Assembly: GCA_019055375.1 (NCBI GenBank)
Contig: JAHQIW010004583.1
Location: forward strand, 124,001-188,000
DNA: 64,000 nucleotides
DNA from: Parelaphostrongylus tenuis
Taxonomy: Eukaryota; Nematoda; Chromadorea; Rhabditida; Metastrongylidae
Direction: 5' to 3'
Shown one piece after another: positions 52,050 through 63,300 of the stretch. The notes under the pieces are model-generated. The model did no database searches, was not told the DNA's origin, and saw only the letters and a program-made list of their open reading frames with translations. The position numbers and the translations under genes are program-made. How positions within the stretch are numbered: the stretch's first letter is position 1; each line of letters opens with the position of its first letter.

Positions 52050-52600
52050 CGCACTAAAGTATCATTTGCAGGAGGAAAAAAAGTTAAAGACCGCAACCAA
52101 CTCAAAAATGACGTTACAGACTTTTTAGGTCACTAACCTCTTCTTTTGTAGAAGGAAGGCGTCCAGTCTTTGCCCAGCAAATGGCTACATGTCATTGACC
52201 ATTGAAGCAATCATCTTTACTATTGATATGATTTCTTCAACTAAATAACAACTCAGTAAACTAAAGTGTCATTGACAATCAAGTCAAGCCAAAATGTCAA
52301 AACACGAAAGCTATGAAAGCGCCACCTAGTAGAGTTTTCAAAACATCTTCAAAACCAAGATTTTACCGCGTTTTTCATTGTCGAATAAGATTGAAACAAA
52401 ACATATAGTCGGCTATCATTTTGACGTCCTTCGTCTTCCTTAGTTCTCCTTATACACGTTAATCGTACCATTCTGATATGTGAAAGCATTATTCAGTACC
52501 GAATGCAACATGGTCCGTCTGTTGGAAAGCAGTCTGTTATTGACGAACAATCAGTATTATCGGGTGACAACAGTCATTGCCGATACTGTAGAAATTGGGA
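52050..52600. repeat. Dispersed repeat R-C, copy 2 (right part)
   Basis: Aligns with 23570-24090: CCAGTCTTTGCCCAGCAAATGG with CCAATCTTTGCTCAGCAAATGG, ACATATAGTCGGCTA, and the GACAACAGTCATTGCC block. Confidence 0.7.
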
Positions 52601-52829
52601 AAAGCACTCGCCCGTCAAATCTCTGCTAATTCAAAACCAAAGCGATTACAGTCCATTTTACAAACCAAAAGGTATAGCCTCACAAATTCTATACTCTATA
52701 CAATTATTCCTTCCTATTCACTTCTCGGACATTTCATTAGCTCCATCCCTTTTAGTTTTGTAGATAAAGGCGAAGGCATTGGAGATGCAGAACCACCGAT
52801 TCTCCTTAAAAAATTCACCATGTTATCTC

Positions 52830-52970
52830 GTTATCGTTGATGTTGTTGTATGTTGAAAAACATTTTGCCATTGACAACAGTCAGTATCTTTGGTATCACT
52901 TGGTCGATGTTGTTATTGTTTGTTGAAAAACAATTTATCGCAGACGAACAATCAGTATCACTGATAGCAG
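52830..52970. repeat. Short tandem copies of a ~70-base R-C end unit
   Basis: GATGTTGTTGTATGTTGAAA and GATGTTGTTATTGTTTGTTG begin two adjacent units. Both also resemble 52505-52575 (GTTGGAAAGCAG...GACGAACAATCAGTAT). Confidence 0.55.
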
Positions 52971-53032
52971 CGTTCTATAACGAGCGGTCTTCAGTGAGGT
53001 TACATCATTTCAGTCAAGTTGACAGCACTAGA

Positions 53033-53161
53033 ATGGGCGACAAATTAACGAAAAACTCTTCACGACGATTGACTGCCAGGAGTTCCTATTATTCGCAGGA
53101 ACTTGAAACGATGATGAGTGAAATCAACAAACCTGTGAGAAACCCTGCACCGAGAGGCAAG
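53033..53161 (+). CDS. Candidate 5' exon of an unidentified gene
   Basis: An ATG opens MGDKLTKNSSRRLTARSSYY, continuing QELETMMSE and ending NPAPRGK exactly at a good donor (GTATGTG). A TTTCAG acceptor about 20 bases upstream of the ATG is where a trans-spliced leader would join in nematodes. The product start is Ser/Arg/Lys-rich and polar. It might be the 5' end of the CENP-C-like gene whose 3' end lies at 62.7 kb on the same strand, but I found no continuous exon chain between them. Confidence 0.45.
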
Positions 53162-53619
53162 GTATGTGTTTATTTACTCTTATAGTAAACTCTTTTCATG
53201 AGCGCAATGGTATTAAATTGTCCATCACATTCTCATCTAACCCAGCGACCATAAACTAATATAGCGCAATGAAAAAACTCAAATCTTTTTTCTCGCGTGG
53301 AATAACAGATTAGTGATTTTCACATGTTGTGGGAATTGATCATCATATCTTTCTTTAGATTCTCATAGATATAACAAACTCTTAAGACCACTATCTTCGT
53401 GTTATTTATTTGATATCCAGTGAAATCTTGTCGGTAAGGGTTTCCGTCTGTCGGATGTCATTGACATTCATTCTGTGTCGATCCATTTTATCCACGATTG
53501 TTTGGTGTGTAGAACAGCGTCTCCCGTTCCCTGCCGCTAACGTAAGTTAGATCCCTGAATTATTACCTTATTTGCCTGATACGGGATACTGCTAGCATTG
53601 TCCTACCGACTGCGCGATA

Positions 53620-53924
53620 AAAGCATAGAGGATAAAGCTCTCGGCGTTAATCAATCCCTGAGGGATGCGCCATGCATTCGACTTCAGTTTTTAACTTCGT
53701 TTGAGGTGATTGAATGCACATCTGGCCTTTACAATGACTCGCGGTGGCCTCCCGCTGAACCGAGTCAGTGCTGCTTATCCTCCCAGACAAGTCTGAAACC
53801 TGTCTGGTACCAATTTACCGACCCCGGAGAAATGGGTGGCTTGGTGAGCCATGAGCGCGAGATCAAACCATTGACCTCGTGTGCGACGCAGGGCACCTCT
53901 AACCAATGCGCCACATGCGCTCTA
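53620..53924 (-). mobile_element. tRNA-derived SINE (family S1), minus strand
   Basis: Full copy, reverse complement of 54453-54756 with few differences. Flanking ACTGCGCGATA (53609-53619) and ACTGCGCAATA (53925-53935) look like a target duplication with one change. Minus-strand head: TGGCGCATTGG (A-box) and GGTTTGATCTC (B-box). Confidence 0.9.
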
Positions 53925-53997
53925 ACTGCGCAATAGCTTCAAATAATTTCTCATTTTCCTTTGCAGTGACCAAGTTTGTGGTGCATGTTTTGGTACT

Positions 53998-55415
53998 TAT
54001 GTGTTAGACGATGACAAAATCTAAGCCGATCTCATTCGATGGACAGGAAATTTTCCAAAACATATTAGCATTCGTTTAAAAGCTTATATCTTTGGCTACG
54101 ACTCTGCTTCGCCGGTATTGCATAATACCCTTTTATAACGTTGTGGCGCACAGAATAACATTTTGTTTTACACTCGCCTTTCGCCTTCATTTTTATCATG
54201 CGTAGAATTTGCTGGGAGCACAGAAAGCATTTCGGCGTGTAGAGGATTTTTGTCGTATGAGAACTACACGTTTTTATCTAAAGTTTCCGTCGATGCCGTG
54301 GAAAGTACGCAATAAAATAACAATCGTTGCCGCTTTTTCTAACGCAAATGCGGTTGATTACTCTCGAGCTACGCGTTAGATCAGGCGGTCGCCTTGCTAA
54401 CAAGTCGTGACTATGGCTTCCCTTCTCATTTTACTCGGCTATAAGTTCTTTAGAGCTTATGTGGCGCATTGGTTAGAGGTGCTCTGCGTCGCACACGAGG
54501 TCAATGGTTCGATCTCGCGCTCATGGCTCACCAAGCCACCCATCCCTCCGGGGTCGGTAAATTGGTACCAGACAGGTTTCAGACTTGTCTGGGAGGATAA
54601 GCAGCACTGACTCGGTTCAGCGGGAGGCCACCGCGAGTCATTGTAAAGGCCAGATGTGCATTCAATCACCTCAAACGAAGTTGAAAATTGAAGTCGAATG
54701 CATGGCGCATCCCTTAGGGATTGATTAACGCCGAGAGCTTTATCCTTTTATCCTTTATAAGTTCTTTACTTTAGCACAGACTGAAGGACAAGCAATCGTG
54801 TTTATGCTAGAACGTAGAGTGTTATCACCCGCATATCTGTATCCGAATAATGATCAAAGTGTTCATAGTTTTCATAGTGCTCATTAATGACCCTAGTGTT
54901 GATTGATTTATTTATTCCTATTTTTAGTACAACAGTAAATATTTCAATGTTATTTTTATTTCCTGGAAATATTATTAGTAGAGCAAATGAGATTGAATTT
55001 TACATTTTGGGTAACATTATTTACCGCAAAACTCACGAAGCTGAGAGGGGGGAGGGGGGAGGGTCCAAGCGATCGATCGCGTTTAAAATAACGTTGTTCA
55101 ATCGAGGATTTTTTCACCGTATCGACAAAAAACGTAAGAGAGAGACGCGTGAGTCTGATACTACGAAAATTGTCTGAACGTGACATGCTTTTCGTGCTTC
55201 CAGCGATTTATGCGCATGACAAAATAAAGGCGAAAGGCAACTGTGCAACAAAATTTTGCCAAGGATGCTACAGCGCAATAAAAGCGTGTTGTGAGAAGCA
55301 GACAGCATGAGCTGTAGCCACAGATTTGAGCTTTTGAGTGATTACTAATAGTCCTATGAAAATTTAATGTCCAGCGAATGAGATCGGCTTGAGTATTTGT
55401 CGCCGTCTAACATAT
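53998..55415. mobile_element. Foldback (long inverted repeat) element
   Basis: The left end (GTGTTAGACGATGAC... then AAGCCGATCTCATTCG near 54025) and the right end (the same blocks reversed, 55370-55415) form long imperfect inverted arms. A second matching block is TTTCGCCTTCATTTTTATCA near 54178 against 55200-55240. The arms span about 240 bases each. The inside encodes no recognisable transposase and was later hit by the SINE at 54453. Confidence 0.65.
54453..54756 (+). mobile_element. tRNA-derived SINE (family S1) with perfect target duplication
   Basis: Flanked on both sides by ATAAGTTCTTTA (54441-54452 and 54757-54768), the signature of LINE-driven insertion. Order: tRNA-like head with A-box TGGCGCATTGG and B-box GGTTCGATCTC, a unique body (GGTACCAGACAGG, GGAGGATAAGCAG, CACCGCGAGTCA), and a tail ending in TTTATCCTTTTATCCTTT. 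About 304 bases long. Younger than the foldback element that it interrupts. Confidence 0.93.
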
Positions 55416-55439
55416 AACTACACATCTCCTTAGATAGCG

Positions 55440-56060
55440 GAAATTATTGAGTCAACAAGGTGGTCATGGAGTCCGCTTTCATTTCTTCGTTTAGTACTTT
55501 ATCGATGTTCTTAATCGTCATCGAAACCTCCAGCTTCCTTCTCTTTGAGTGTGAAGTCAGATAATTGATTATATCATCTTCTGGACTCAAGCAGACTAGA
55601 ACTTCCAAGGATATATATATTCCACTGAGCGTAGAATGGTAATCGAAGGTAAACTGTGTCTTACGAGCATTGCTCTTATAAAACTCAGCTGCAAATCAAT
55701 CTCTTCACAAGCGCTGTCGCGATCGACAAAAATTCATTCTGTTTGCTTGATGCATGATGCCATAAAAACGATGCCATCTGGATACCGAGGATAGTGTAAT
55801 TGTCAAATATCAATTTTCGCTCTTATGTTATCCCATTCCAATGTTCGCATGGTGCGTTAGATGGTGGCACTAGACAAAGTTCGCAAGATGATATTGCCAT
55901 ATCGACTCTCTTCGTACATCGATGGTGTTATCGCTATGGAATGGCGATCTCTGATTGTTAAGTTTTAGTATAGCTCATTAGAAGCTTCATGTATAGAATA
56001 AGGACGTCCTAGCTGCCCAAATTCTTACATGCGGTTCTCCTTCAACTTAAAAAAAGCGAC
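55440..56060 (-). mobile_element. RTE-like LINE fragment, second subfamily, minus strand
   Basis: On the minus strand the order is VLILYMKLLMSYTKT, MRTLEWDNI, LHYPRYPDGIVFMASCIKQT (the catalytic F-A-D-D block now reads Y-P-D-G), EEIDLQLSFIRAML, and YLTSHSKRRKLEV near the end. The layout matches RTE reverse transcriptases of a subfamily different from the copies at 24.1 and 39.6 kb. Dead: both catalytic Asp positions are disturbed and stops are frequent. Upstream minus-strand frames to about 57100 may be its degraded 5' part. Confidence 0.7.
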
Positions 56061-58289
56061 CTAAAAACGATGAAAATGGGGTAGAATGTTCATGGTAATC
56101 TAGCAATCGTGTTATAGTGTGGATTGGTGTATTATACCAAATCAATTCCAAAACTGTGCTTGTTCGCACGACAGTAATTCACCTAATGTTGGATAAATTC
56201 TTCGTATTGCTTATTGATATGTTTAATGACAGTGTCATTCCAAAAGCTGATTAATGATTTGAATACATTCTCTTTTACGGTAGTTTTGATATTCAGTTTT
56301 CTTGATGTAGCGGCTTCCCTTTTTTTCGCAGAAAGAAAATGCATGTAACAAGTGATGACTTAATCTTGTGTTGATTTGGAACAACGGCACTACTGACTAA
56401 GCAGAAATTTTGATATATTGCAATGCCGTCAGTTCCGTTATGGTACTTCATTAGGCAACTTTCATATCTGATGCCAAGAATGGGACCTATGGCACTGTGA
56501 GTTGTCGTGGATGATAAAGTCGTCATGATAAACTGAGCCATTGTTAGTTCCCTCCAAATCAATGCTACAAAGTAGAGTGTTTTTTCGAACACTAAATTAT
56601 GTTCAGATTGTGCGATGAAATCTATAACGATAGCCTCGAGGAATGTTCAACATCCTCTAGATAAATTTCCTCCAAGTTCACATAGCAATTCAACTTCGTT
56701 GTCGGCTTCTTGACAGTGAGTTGGGAACGGAGAAGGTCAAAGTCGACATAATCGCAATCATTTCAAACTTATGCTTCCGATATGGGTTGTTAGTCGCGGC
56801 GAATGACTCAGCATTTATAATCGAGCCCATTTGGTGGTGAACAACAACGTGGCATATTTTATAGTAACGCATGCTCTGTGAATTAATTTGCTCATGAAGA
56901 AAATAACAAATAATTCTCAGAATCAATACATCACCGATGTCGTAGACGGTGTAATATAGGGGTGTCTTCCCAGTCTAGCGATCCGGTGACTTCATAGCCT
57001 TTCTTTCTATGCCTATTAGAAGGTGAGGAGAACTTCTAATCAGATTTACGTACATTGTGGCAGAGTTCGTCACCCACTTCTTTGAAATCAAGGATCCCTT
57101 GAATTATTTTAGGATTTAAGCAACTTCTCCTACCAATTTTTTGAAATAGTACTGTTTTGGCTCTACTTTTCATTACTAACTTACGGTTTGCAAGACTTTA
57201 GCAACAAGCTCAAATACATTCACTGGTAGTCTTCCTCTTTCATGGCAAACGAAAAGCCCATTTGTTGGAGACAGATCTTAAGCTACCCTACTCCCGTCCC
57301 CTTTCGCGCAAAAGTGGATCCCAATCATTGCCTTTCAGCCAATCTGACTTGTAGCTGATCTAACGTAGCATGAGGAGGAATTGGTACCCTGGACTGATGT
57401 GAACGTCCGGGGAATCACAGAATCGCTTTTGATCCGATTTCAGCCTCCTAACTCTCACTTGTAGGCTCGCCAACTAACTTAACGATTAACATGACATTAA
57501 TCACCTTATGAGGGGGATTTGCAGAGTATTCTCTATATTTTGCTCAATTTTTTCATAGCCTTGTATACTCATCACTCATTCTTCATATTGGCTTCGACCA
57601 CTTGTGAACTTCTCATTATAAATAAATCGTTAAAATCATATAGCTTTGTATAACCAGGAGTTTCAATAGTTATCATTTCAGCGGTTTCTAAGCCTGACAC
57701 ACGCTCGGTACTGCTATTTTGACATCAGTGAAGAATGTATAGAGCCAGATGAAGATACAAGCCACACCTGTTTGAAAGAAGATGGATTAAGGGTGGGATG
57801 TGCTTTCAATGCAAATCTTATGATCCACTGCGGTGTATCCAAATCTGGGTTCAAAATCGCTTGACTCAGCTTTAAGCTCTGCTGTGTTTTTACTACTAAA
57901 AAGAAAACTGTTGAAAGGACGATATGTGTTTTAGATTGATGGTTCGACCACTACAGTCCTTGTTGACACTCCATCCCACAGTGAAGGTAGCCTTACTTTA
58001 GCTTCAATCCAAATAGTCGGCTGTCGCTTCTGTTTCATCATTTATGCCACTATTATGACTTGAGACAGGCCGTTTCACTTACGTTTTCGGCAAAGTTTTT
58101 CTGATGAAGCCTTTGTTGCTGAACAAAGGGTTTTTCATTGAGACAGTAGTACTCTTTGGCAACTTATAAATGGAGATCCAGAAATGCGCTTTTTCTCAAA
58201 AAGGTTATTTTACAGCTTAAAGCTTAAAAGGCTACGTCTGACGTAAATCGTACTTCATATATAAATTGTCTCTGCGTTATCTATCCATT
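56061..58289. other. No gene recognised
   Basis: Minus frames at 56293-56592 and 56690-56926 could be remnants of the LINE at 55440 but show no diagnostic motif. The rest has no supported feature. Confidence 0.3.
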
Positions 58290-58980
58290 GCAGTAAAGGT
58301 GCACGACACAAGATATATCGGACGTTCAATGAACATGGAAAATTACATCGGGTTTCTCAAGGAAGCCACCGAGCATCTGGGACCCTGACTCCGTGCTCAC
58401 CCTTTTGATTCAACGGCATTCGCAGTGCGATGCCATGCAGCAGAGACGTGAGTGAACTAAACCACGTCAAGACTGCGACGAGCAACTCACAGAGTGCTCG
58501 AACGATGTCTTCTGGAATTTAATCGATACGTACAACATATAGCTGGCTTGTGTAGCTCAGATCTTCGAAGTCTAGCCCATCTTCGTAATCCAATGGAGTA
58601 TGCATTCATAACAAATATAGGTAGACCGTTAATATAGTAAGAAGAACAGACGACACGTAGATTTCGCGACAATGTACGTGTCCTCGAGGAAGACACCTAC
58701 ACTCTAGGTGGATGTGTTCATAAAAAAATGAATCAGCTGCACTCGCAGATGCCGATGATTTACAGATCACGGTGTGTTAGACTCGTTCCACTCGCCATGT
58801 GCGAATCAGACCATCACCATAGACGATGTCGCGAGACAAAGGAACGAAAGGAATCTGTGCTCGTGACCACACAACTGCTGAAGTCGATCGTTCCAGTATT
58901 CAGAAATCCAAGTACAAATCAAAAAGCGATCTTTTTGGGAAGCAAGTATAATGTTGAAACAGCTGAAACATACGTCATTG
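58290..58980 (+). mobile_element. RTE LINE C-terminal fragment
   Basis: In order: GRSMNMENYIGFLKEATEHL near 58325, LRAHPFDSTAF, VLERCLLEFNRYVQHIAGLC near 58490, SSDLRSLAHLRNPMEY, RRTDDT, and a tail with RDKGTKGICARDHTT near 58830. Same order as 25420-26070. Broken by stops and frameshifts. Confidence 0.8.
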
Positions 58981-59208
58981 TGTGATTACTAATTGTCTAA
59001 GAGAAGAGCCCTCCCGTGCGAGATAATACCGCGATAATCGAGATATTACGCGATATATACAAAACATAGGTTTATTTTGAATGCTGCAGTGCTATGGAAA
59101 ACTTTTCACGATAAAAAATACAATTTTGCTTTTTTCGAGGTTTCAGTTCTTGAACGTTCGCTAACAGTCCAGTGCAAAATTTGCTTTTATCGAAAGATTT
59201 TCTTTCAG
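58981..59208. other. No gene recognised
   Basis: AT-rich sequence between the LINE fragment and a possible exon. Confidence 0.3.
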
Positions 59209-59280
59209 AATCCCTGCTCGATAACGCAAATGATCTAGCAGGTCTTAATGCAGAAATATCAATTATCAACGATCCCTTTC
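59209..59280 (+). CDS. Possible internal exon, unidentified gene
   Basis: After a strong TTTCTTTCAG acceptor the frame reads SLLDNANDLAGLNAEISIIN followed by DPF, and ends at a GTTGAG donor candidate. The amino-acid mix looks like protein. The strand agrees with the CENP-C-like gene at 62.7 kb, so it might be one of its internal exons. The antisense frame is also open, so this is weak. Confidence 0.25.
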
Positions 59281-60929
59281 GTTGAGCAAAGATTTTCCAC
59301 TATACTCTTAGTAGTCATTCGTAAGCTGAAATTTCTGGCTACTGCATTTCTTTACCATTTTGAAGAAGTCTTATAATAACACTTCACCCAAAGGAAAACA
59401 TTTGGGTTCCACATAGACCTTTACACAGCACTCCCATTAGACTATTAGTAGTGATTCGATAGAGTAATATTCGAGATTTCAACGCTGTGCTTATTTCATG
59501 AGAAGACCGTCTCTGCAGTGTAGCAAGAAAAAAAGATTGAGCTTCACTTAGTTGACGCGCTTGCTTACCGGGTAATTTACATGTGGGGTTTCTGGTGGCC
59601 ACAGACTTGATGCGGCGAGGCGCTATCGATCAAGTGAAATGCGTTGGGACCTCATATGTGAAGTGCAATTTTTTTCTTTCGTTTGGGAATTTTGTTTAAG
59701 CTTCGAAAGAAGCAAAATTCTTGACTGTGATGCTACGAGGTGTCCTCTAAACGTTCACGTGCTTTCTATACTTCTAGCAAAGTATTATTAAGATTGTACA
59801 GCCGATGAAGATCATAATTTTAATTCCAATTTTACAGCGTTATAAAAATGTACTTTTAAAAGCGGCCACATAACGCACTAGCCAGAGAAATAAGCTTTCG
59901 AATGATTACAAACACACTTATGGAAAATTTTTTTGTGCAGCGAAAGGAACAGTTTCTTTGTTTGTAATCGTCTAACAGAAAAGAACCTGTTTTTATTTTA
60001 TTGGGTGAATTCATTATAAAGAATACCACACGTATTCCGCAGGGTGATTTGATCATCTATGAGACCGTGAGGCAGGCTCATGTGCGACTGTCTAGAGGAC
60101 AAATTGTCATATCGATTATAAGCAATTGAAAAATCTACATATTCCAAACTTTCGATTCGCTTAACCTATGCGTCTGATCAGACATTCTAATTTGTTCTAC
60201 TCTTCTTCACGGAACATACAATCACTTTTGAAGGAGGCAATTCTCACAAAGTTAGAGCACTTGTTAAATCTTTCACAGCATTCAATTCGGAATTACAAAT
60301 CTCGGACGAACGATCGCGTCAATAAGCTAACGTGGATGAGAGCTATATTCCACTTTTTGAGCACACTTGAAACTCACAAGTACACCATAAACATCCAATT
60401 TGTGCACTAAAGCTAGTGCACATACACAGTGTATCCTGAAGTATTCCAGTGGTCCTTATGAATCGATACTGTTGGAGTCCAAAAGCAACTTGTTCGATAA
60501 CGAAAGGTAGCCGATCACCCATGATTGGTATAAAGGCGCATTCAAACTGATCAAACTGATTATAAATAGAAACTGATTCAGAGAATAGTTATCTGTAGGA
60601 AATGTGTTGGCACAATAGCGATGTGTTTTGCGAGCAGTTTTAATTACCGAGAAGCAGTTGAATGCACCGCACAGTCGCAAAAATGTAAGAATGCTAATTC
60701 GTAGAAGTAGAAAAATTATAAGGGATACAGGCTGTAGAAACTTTTCACGACATTCACGAATCTCAGAAAATTTTCACGACAAATCACGCAGAATCTAAAT
60801 GGTGATTACGGAAGAAAAGTTTGTAGTACCTATTCTAAAAAGTATATGCAAGTTCATATCCCAAATTGAAATTGAATGGTATCAGCTTAGTCCAGAGTTG
60901 TACAGAATAATTTCATGAAATGAGAAAAG
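59281..60929. other. No gene recognised
   Basis: Frames at 60168-60410 (+, 80 codons, rich in Lys/Arg/Leu) and 60456-60680 (-) are open, but neither has a motif or a clear splice context. Confidence 0.3.
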
Positions 60930-62135
60930 CGATCACAAGTATGTGAGTTAACATCAATCGCAACTCAGTGCACTCGATATGAGCGCTCTCATATAGCACA
61001 TTGAACGTTGAATCATTAGAACTCAGACATGTATTAGCACAGAATACTTGCTTGGTAACTTCATTTTCAATTTCTTTTTTAGCTTTCTTCACAATAACAG
61101 TTATCAAGGACATGTCAGAGATTCCTTCTTCACATTTACCTTGTTCAGTTTCAGTTAGCAATCGCTACGCATATGAAATTATAACCGCTTAAAAACTAAA
61201 AAACTATAATCTGAAGTGGGGTTTCTATTTACACGTATACCGAGCTATTTGCAAGCTTGATGGTGATTTTGAGTGAGATGCCTGGTATAAGTCAACAGCC
61301 ATCGGACAAGTCTGATGACGACCCAGTAGTAGACACACTGATTAATCGCAAACATCGAAAAAATTAATTCCTAAGTAACTTTGCCTGCAAGCATTGCGCT
61401 AGCCATCTCAAATATTGCAGTTAACGAGAATTCTTTCTATATTTAAGCTCTTTTAATCTGGTATGATGTTACAAGTGTTCATCCGCTCTTCTAACGTTTC
61501 TAACGTTGAGTGATAAGCGAAGCTTGAATGTCAGGCGATAAGTGAGCCCGCATTTCACTCTTTGCAAGGGCGCGTGCTTACTTGTTGCAGCTACTCTCCT
61601 GTTCTGCCATCACTCTTTCTGTGGCACAAGGGCACCAATCTGTCAGCAGCTGACCGTCAACGATTTGGCCTAGCAAGCCTATATGGTCGTTGAACCCACG
61701 GATAGGATTGCTCTGAAAGCAGTATACCTCCTGTGTCTTCTTCGAAATCTGCTGAATTATAGCATATTTCTTCATATCGTCTATTTTCTGAGGAAAAATG
61801 GTGAGTCTAATCGTAATTACGTACAGACGGCGAGCGATGCGTAAGCCTTTATAAAGAATGCCTTGCAATCACCTGCACTAGTTGCTGCACCTGTCGTCTT
61901 GTTGAATGATGAATGAATTGTGCATATGCCAGAATGCCAGCCATCCTTACAATTATCAATCATAAGTACTAGGTTAGCTAATTAATTCGGGATCTGCCTT
62001 TTATCTTTTGAAAATTTCAGTCCAGTCATTATCGCATATGAGCTGAGATAAAAGTAGTCCTTTTATGCCACTTTCACAGTCGCAGTGGCTTGAAACATGT
62101 TTGATTTCGTCTTTGGACAAATCTAGCTAATAGTC
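60930..62135 (-). CDS. Unidentified minus-strand gene, likely exons
   Basis: Several minus-strand stretches look like exons. 61582-61787 follows a TTTTTCCTCAG acceptor, reads VYCFQSNPIRGFNDHIGLLG then QIVDGQLLTDWCPC, and ends at a GTAAGC donor. 61873-61963 reads MIDNCKDGWHSGICTIHSSF and ends at a GTGATT donor, giving an 85-base intron to the first. 62020-62135 reads LSKDEIKHVSSHCDCESG. 60930-61160 reads KKAKKEIENEVTKQVF. The phase between 61873 and 61787 fits this frame only if an acceptor 7 bases inside is used. Cysteine-rich, family unknown. Exon links are my inference. Confidence 0.4.
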
Positions 62136-62684
62136 AAACTCGACATCTCAAACATGACTTTATCCTGCAGATTTTTACATAATGTAACCTACAAATTTCT
62201 TTGTCCTTGATACTGCCTTTTCAAGACTCGATGCAGTTGAGCAAGAAAGATTTCATCTGTCTTGTCCATACGAAGTAACTAGTCGTTGCCTGAGATTGCC
62301 ACACCAAGCAAAGATTAGAGGAGAGAACGCAATGAGGGGATGCAGTTCTATTCTTTTCTAGTCTTTAAAGGCGCTCGTGAAAGCCATTCGGACACATCGT
62401 CGTATGCCAAATTTTAGAGCTTCACACGAATACTTCCCAAAAGAGTAGTATCAGTGGGCATGGCAAAGAAGAATGTAAAAATGAGCACAATGTCGTTATT
62501 CTGGAGCCACCGGTCATCGGTATGTTTTCTTTCGGTAATGAGTATAGACAAGACGTAATAACCTGAATGACTGGATATTTGGATTAAAAGTTTTTTTGGA
62601 AAATTTTGGTCCGAGGTACCAATAGAGGTAGGCAACGAAACATCAGCGGATTATCTTATTCTCATAAGCGATAATAATTTAATG

Positions 62685-63191
62685 GTAAGTTCAGCTGCAT
62701 CGTCATCTCCATCCGCGCCAGTTGTGCGCAGATCAGCGCGCAACCGTATAAAGCCAGTTCGCTACTGGCTAGGTGAAAGGCCTGTGTATGACATATCGCC
62801 AGGAGGTGAGCCTGAATTTACCGCAAAATGAATTACTTTTAAGAACTAGAATAGGAGTCTTTCTGATAAAGTGGTCCACCTTTTTGCACGCATTACAAAC
62901 ATATATGCCCCAACTGAATCTGATATGCAAACTCAACTATAGTCAGTTATAGGAGGAAGAACATTAGTAGGAGTGACCGATGTTATAGTTAGAGATCAAC
63001 GACGACTTAAGTTGAAAATGGAGGAACACAGACCGGAGAAGGCAGGGCAGCAACGACTAACTGGTAAATGACTCAGCATTTGATTTCTGTATATCTTAGG
63101 CAAATTAAATAATTAGTGCAAGTGTTTTCACTCTGTAACAAATACATATTAAATTGCAGCTCATCGGCATCTTTCTCGAAAACGAAGATAA
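62685..63191 (+). CDS. hcp-4: CENP-C (HCP-4-like) centromere protein, last three exons
   Basis: CENP-C proteins bind centromeric nucleosomes and recruit the kinetochore. Exon 62685-62805 (start uncertain; open upstream to 62571) encodes VVRRSARNRIKPVRYWLGER then PVYD, a clear CENP-C motif (R-R-S-x-R...P...Y-W-x-G-E-R). Exon 62953-63063 encodes GGRTLVGVTDVIVRDQRRLK and a charged helix-like stretch. Exon 63160-63191 ends HRHLSRKRR and TAA. Phases agree (introns of 147 and 96 bases). Only about 50 residues follow the motif, so the C-terminal cupin dimerisation domain found in many CENP-C proteins is absent or very short. Worms such as C. elegans are holocentric and use HCP-4 along the whole chromosome. 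Upstream exons are not securely found. Confidence 0.8.
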
Positions 63192-63294
63192 GGAGATCAC
63201 AAACGCAGAAGTAATCTCCTTTTCAGTTTACATAGAGGCCATTTATTTTGTAAGACAGCAAGTAACCGCATTAACAAATGTTCTCTCATGGCCA

Positions 63295-63300
63295 AATAAA
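63295..63300 (+). promoter_or_regulatory. Poly(A) signal of the CENP-C-like gene
   Basis: AATAAA about 105 bases after the stop at 63191. Confidence 0.5.

Noticed and set aside
53598..53936. 112-codon plus-strand open frame, with a similar one at 54457-54669 (minus)
   Set aside because: Both are the antisense of the S1 SINE body, open only because the SINE copies are similar.
61001..61192. Plus-strand 63-codon hydrophobic frame
   Set aside because: It is the antisense of a charged, more protein-like minus-strand frame.
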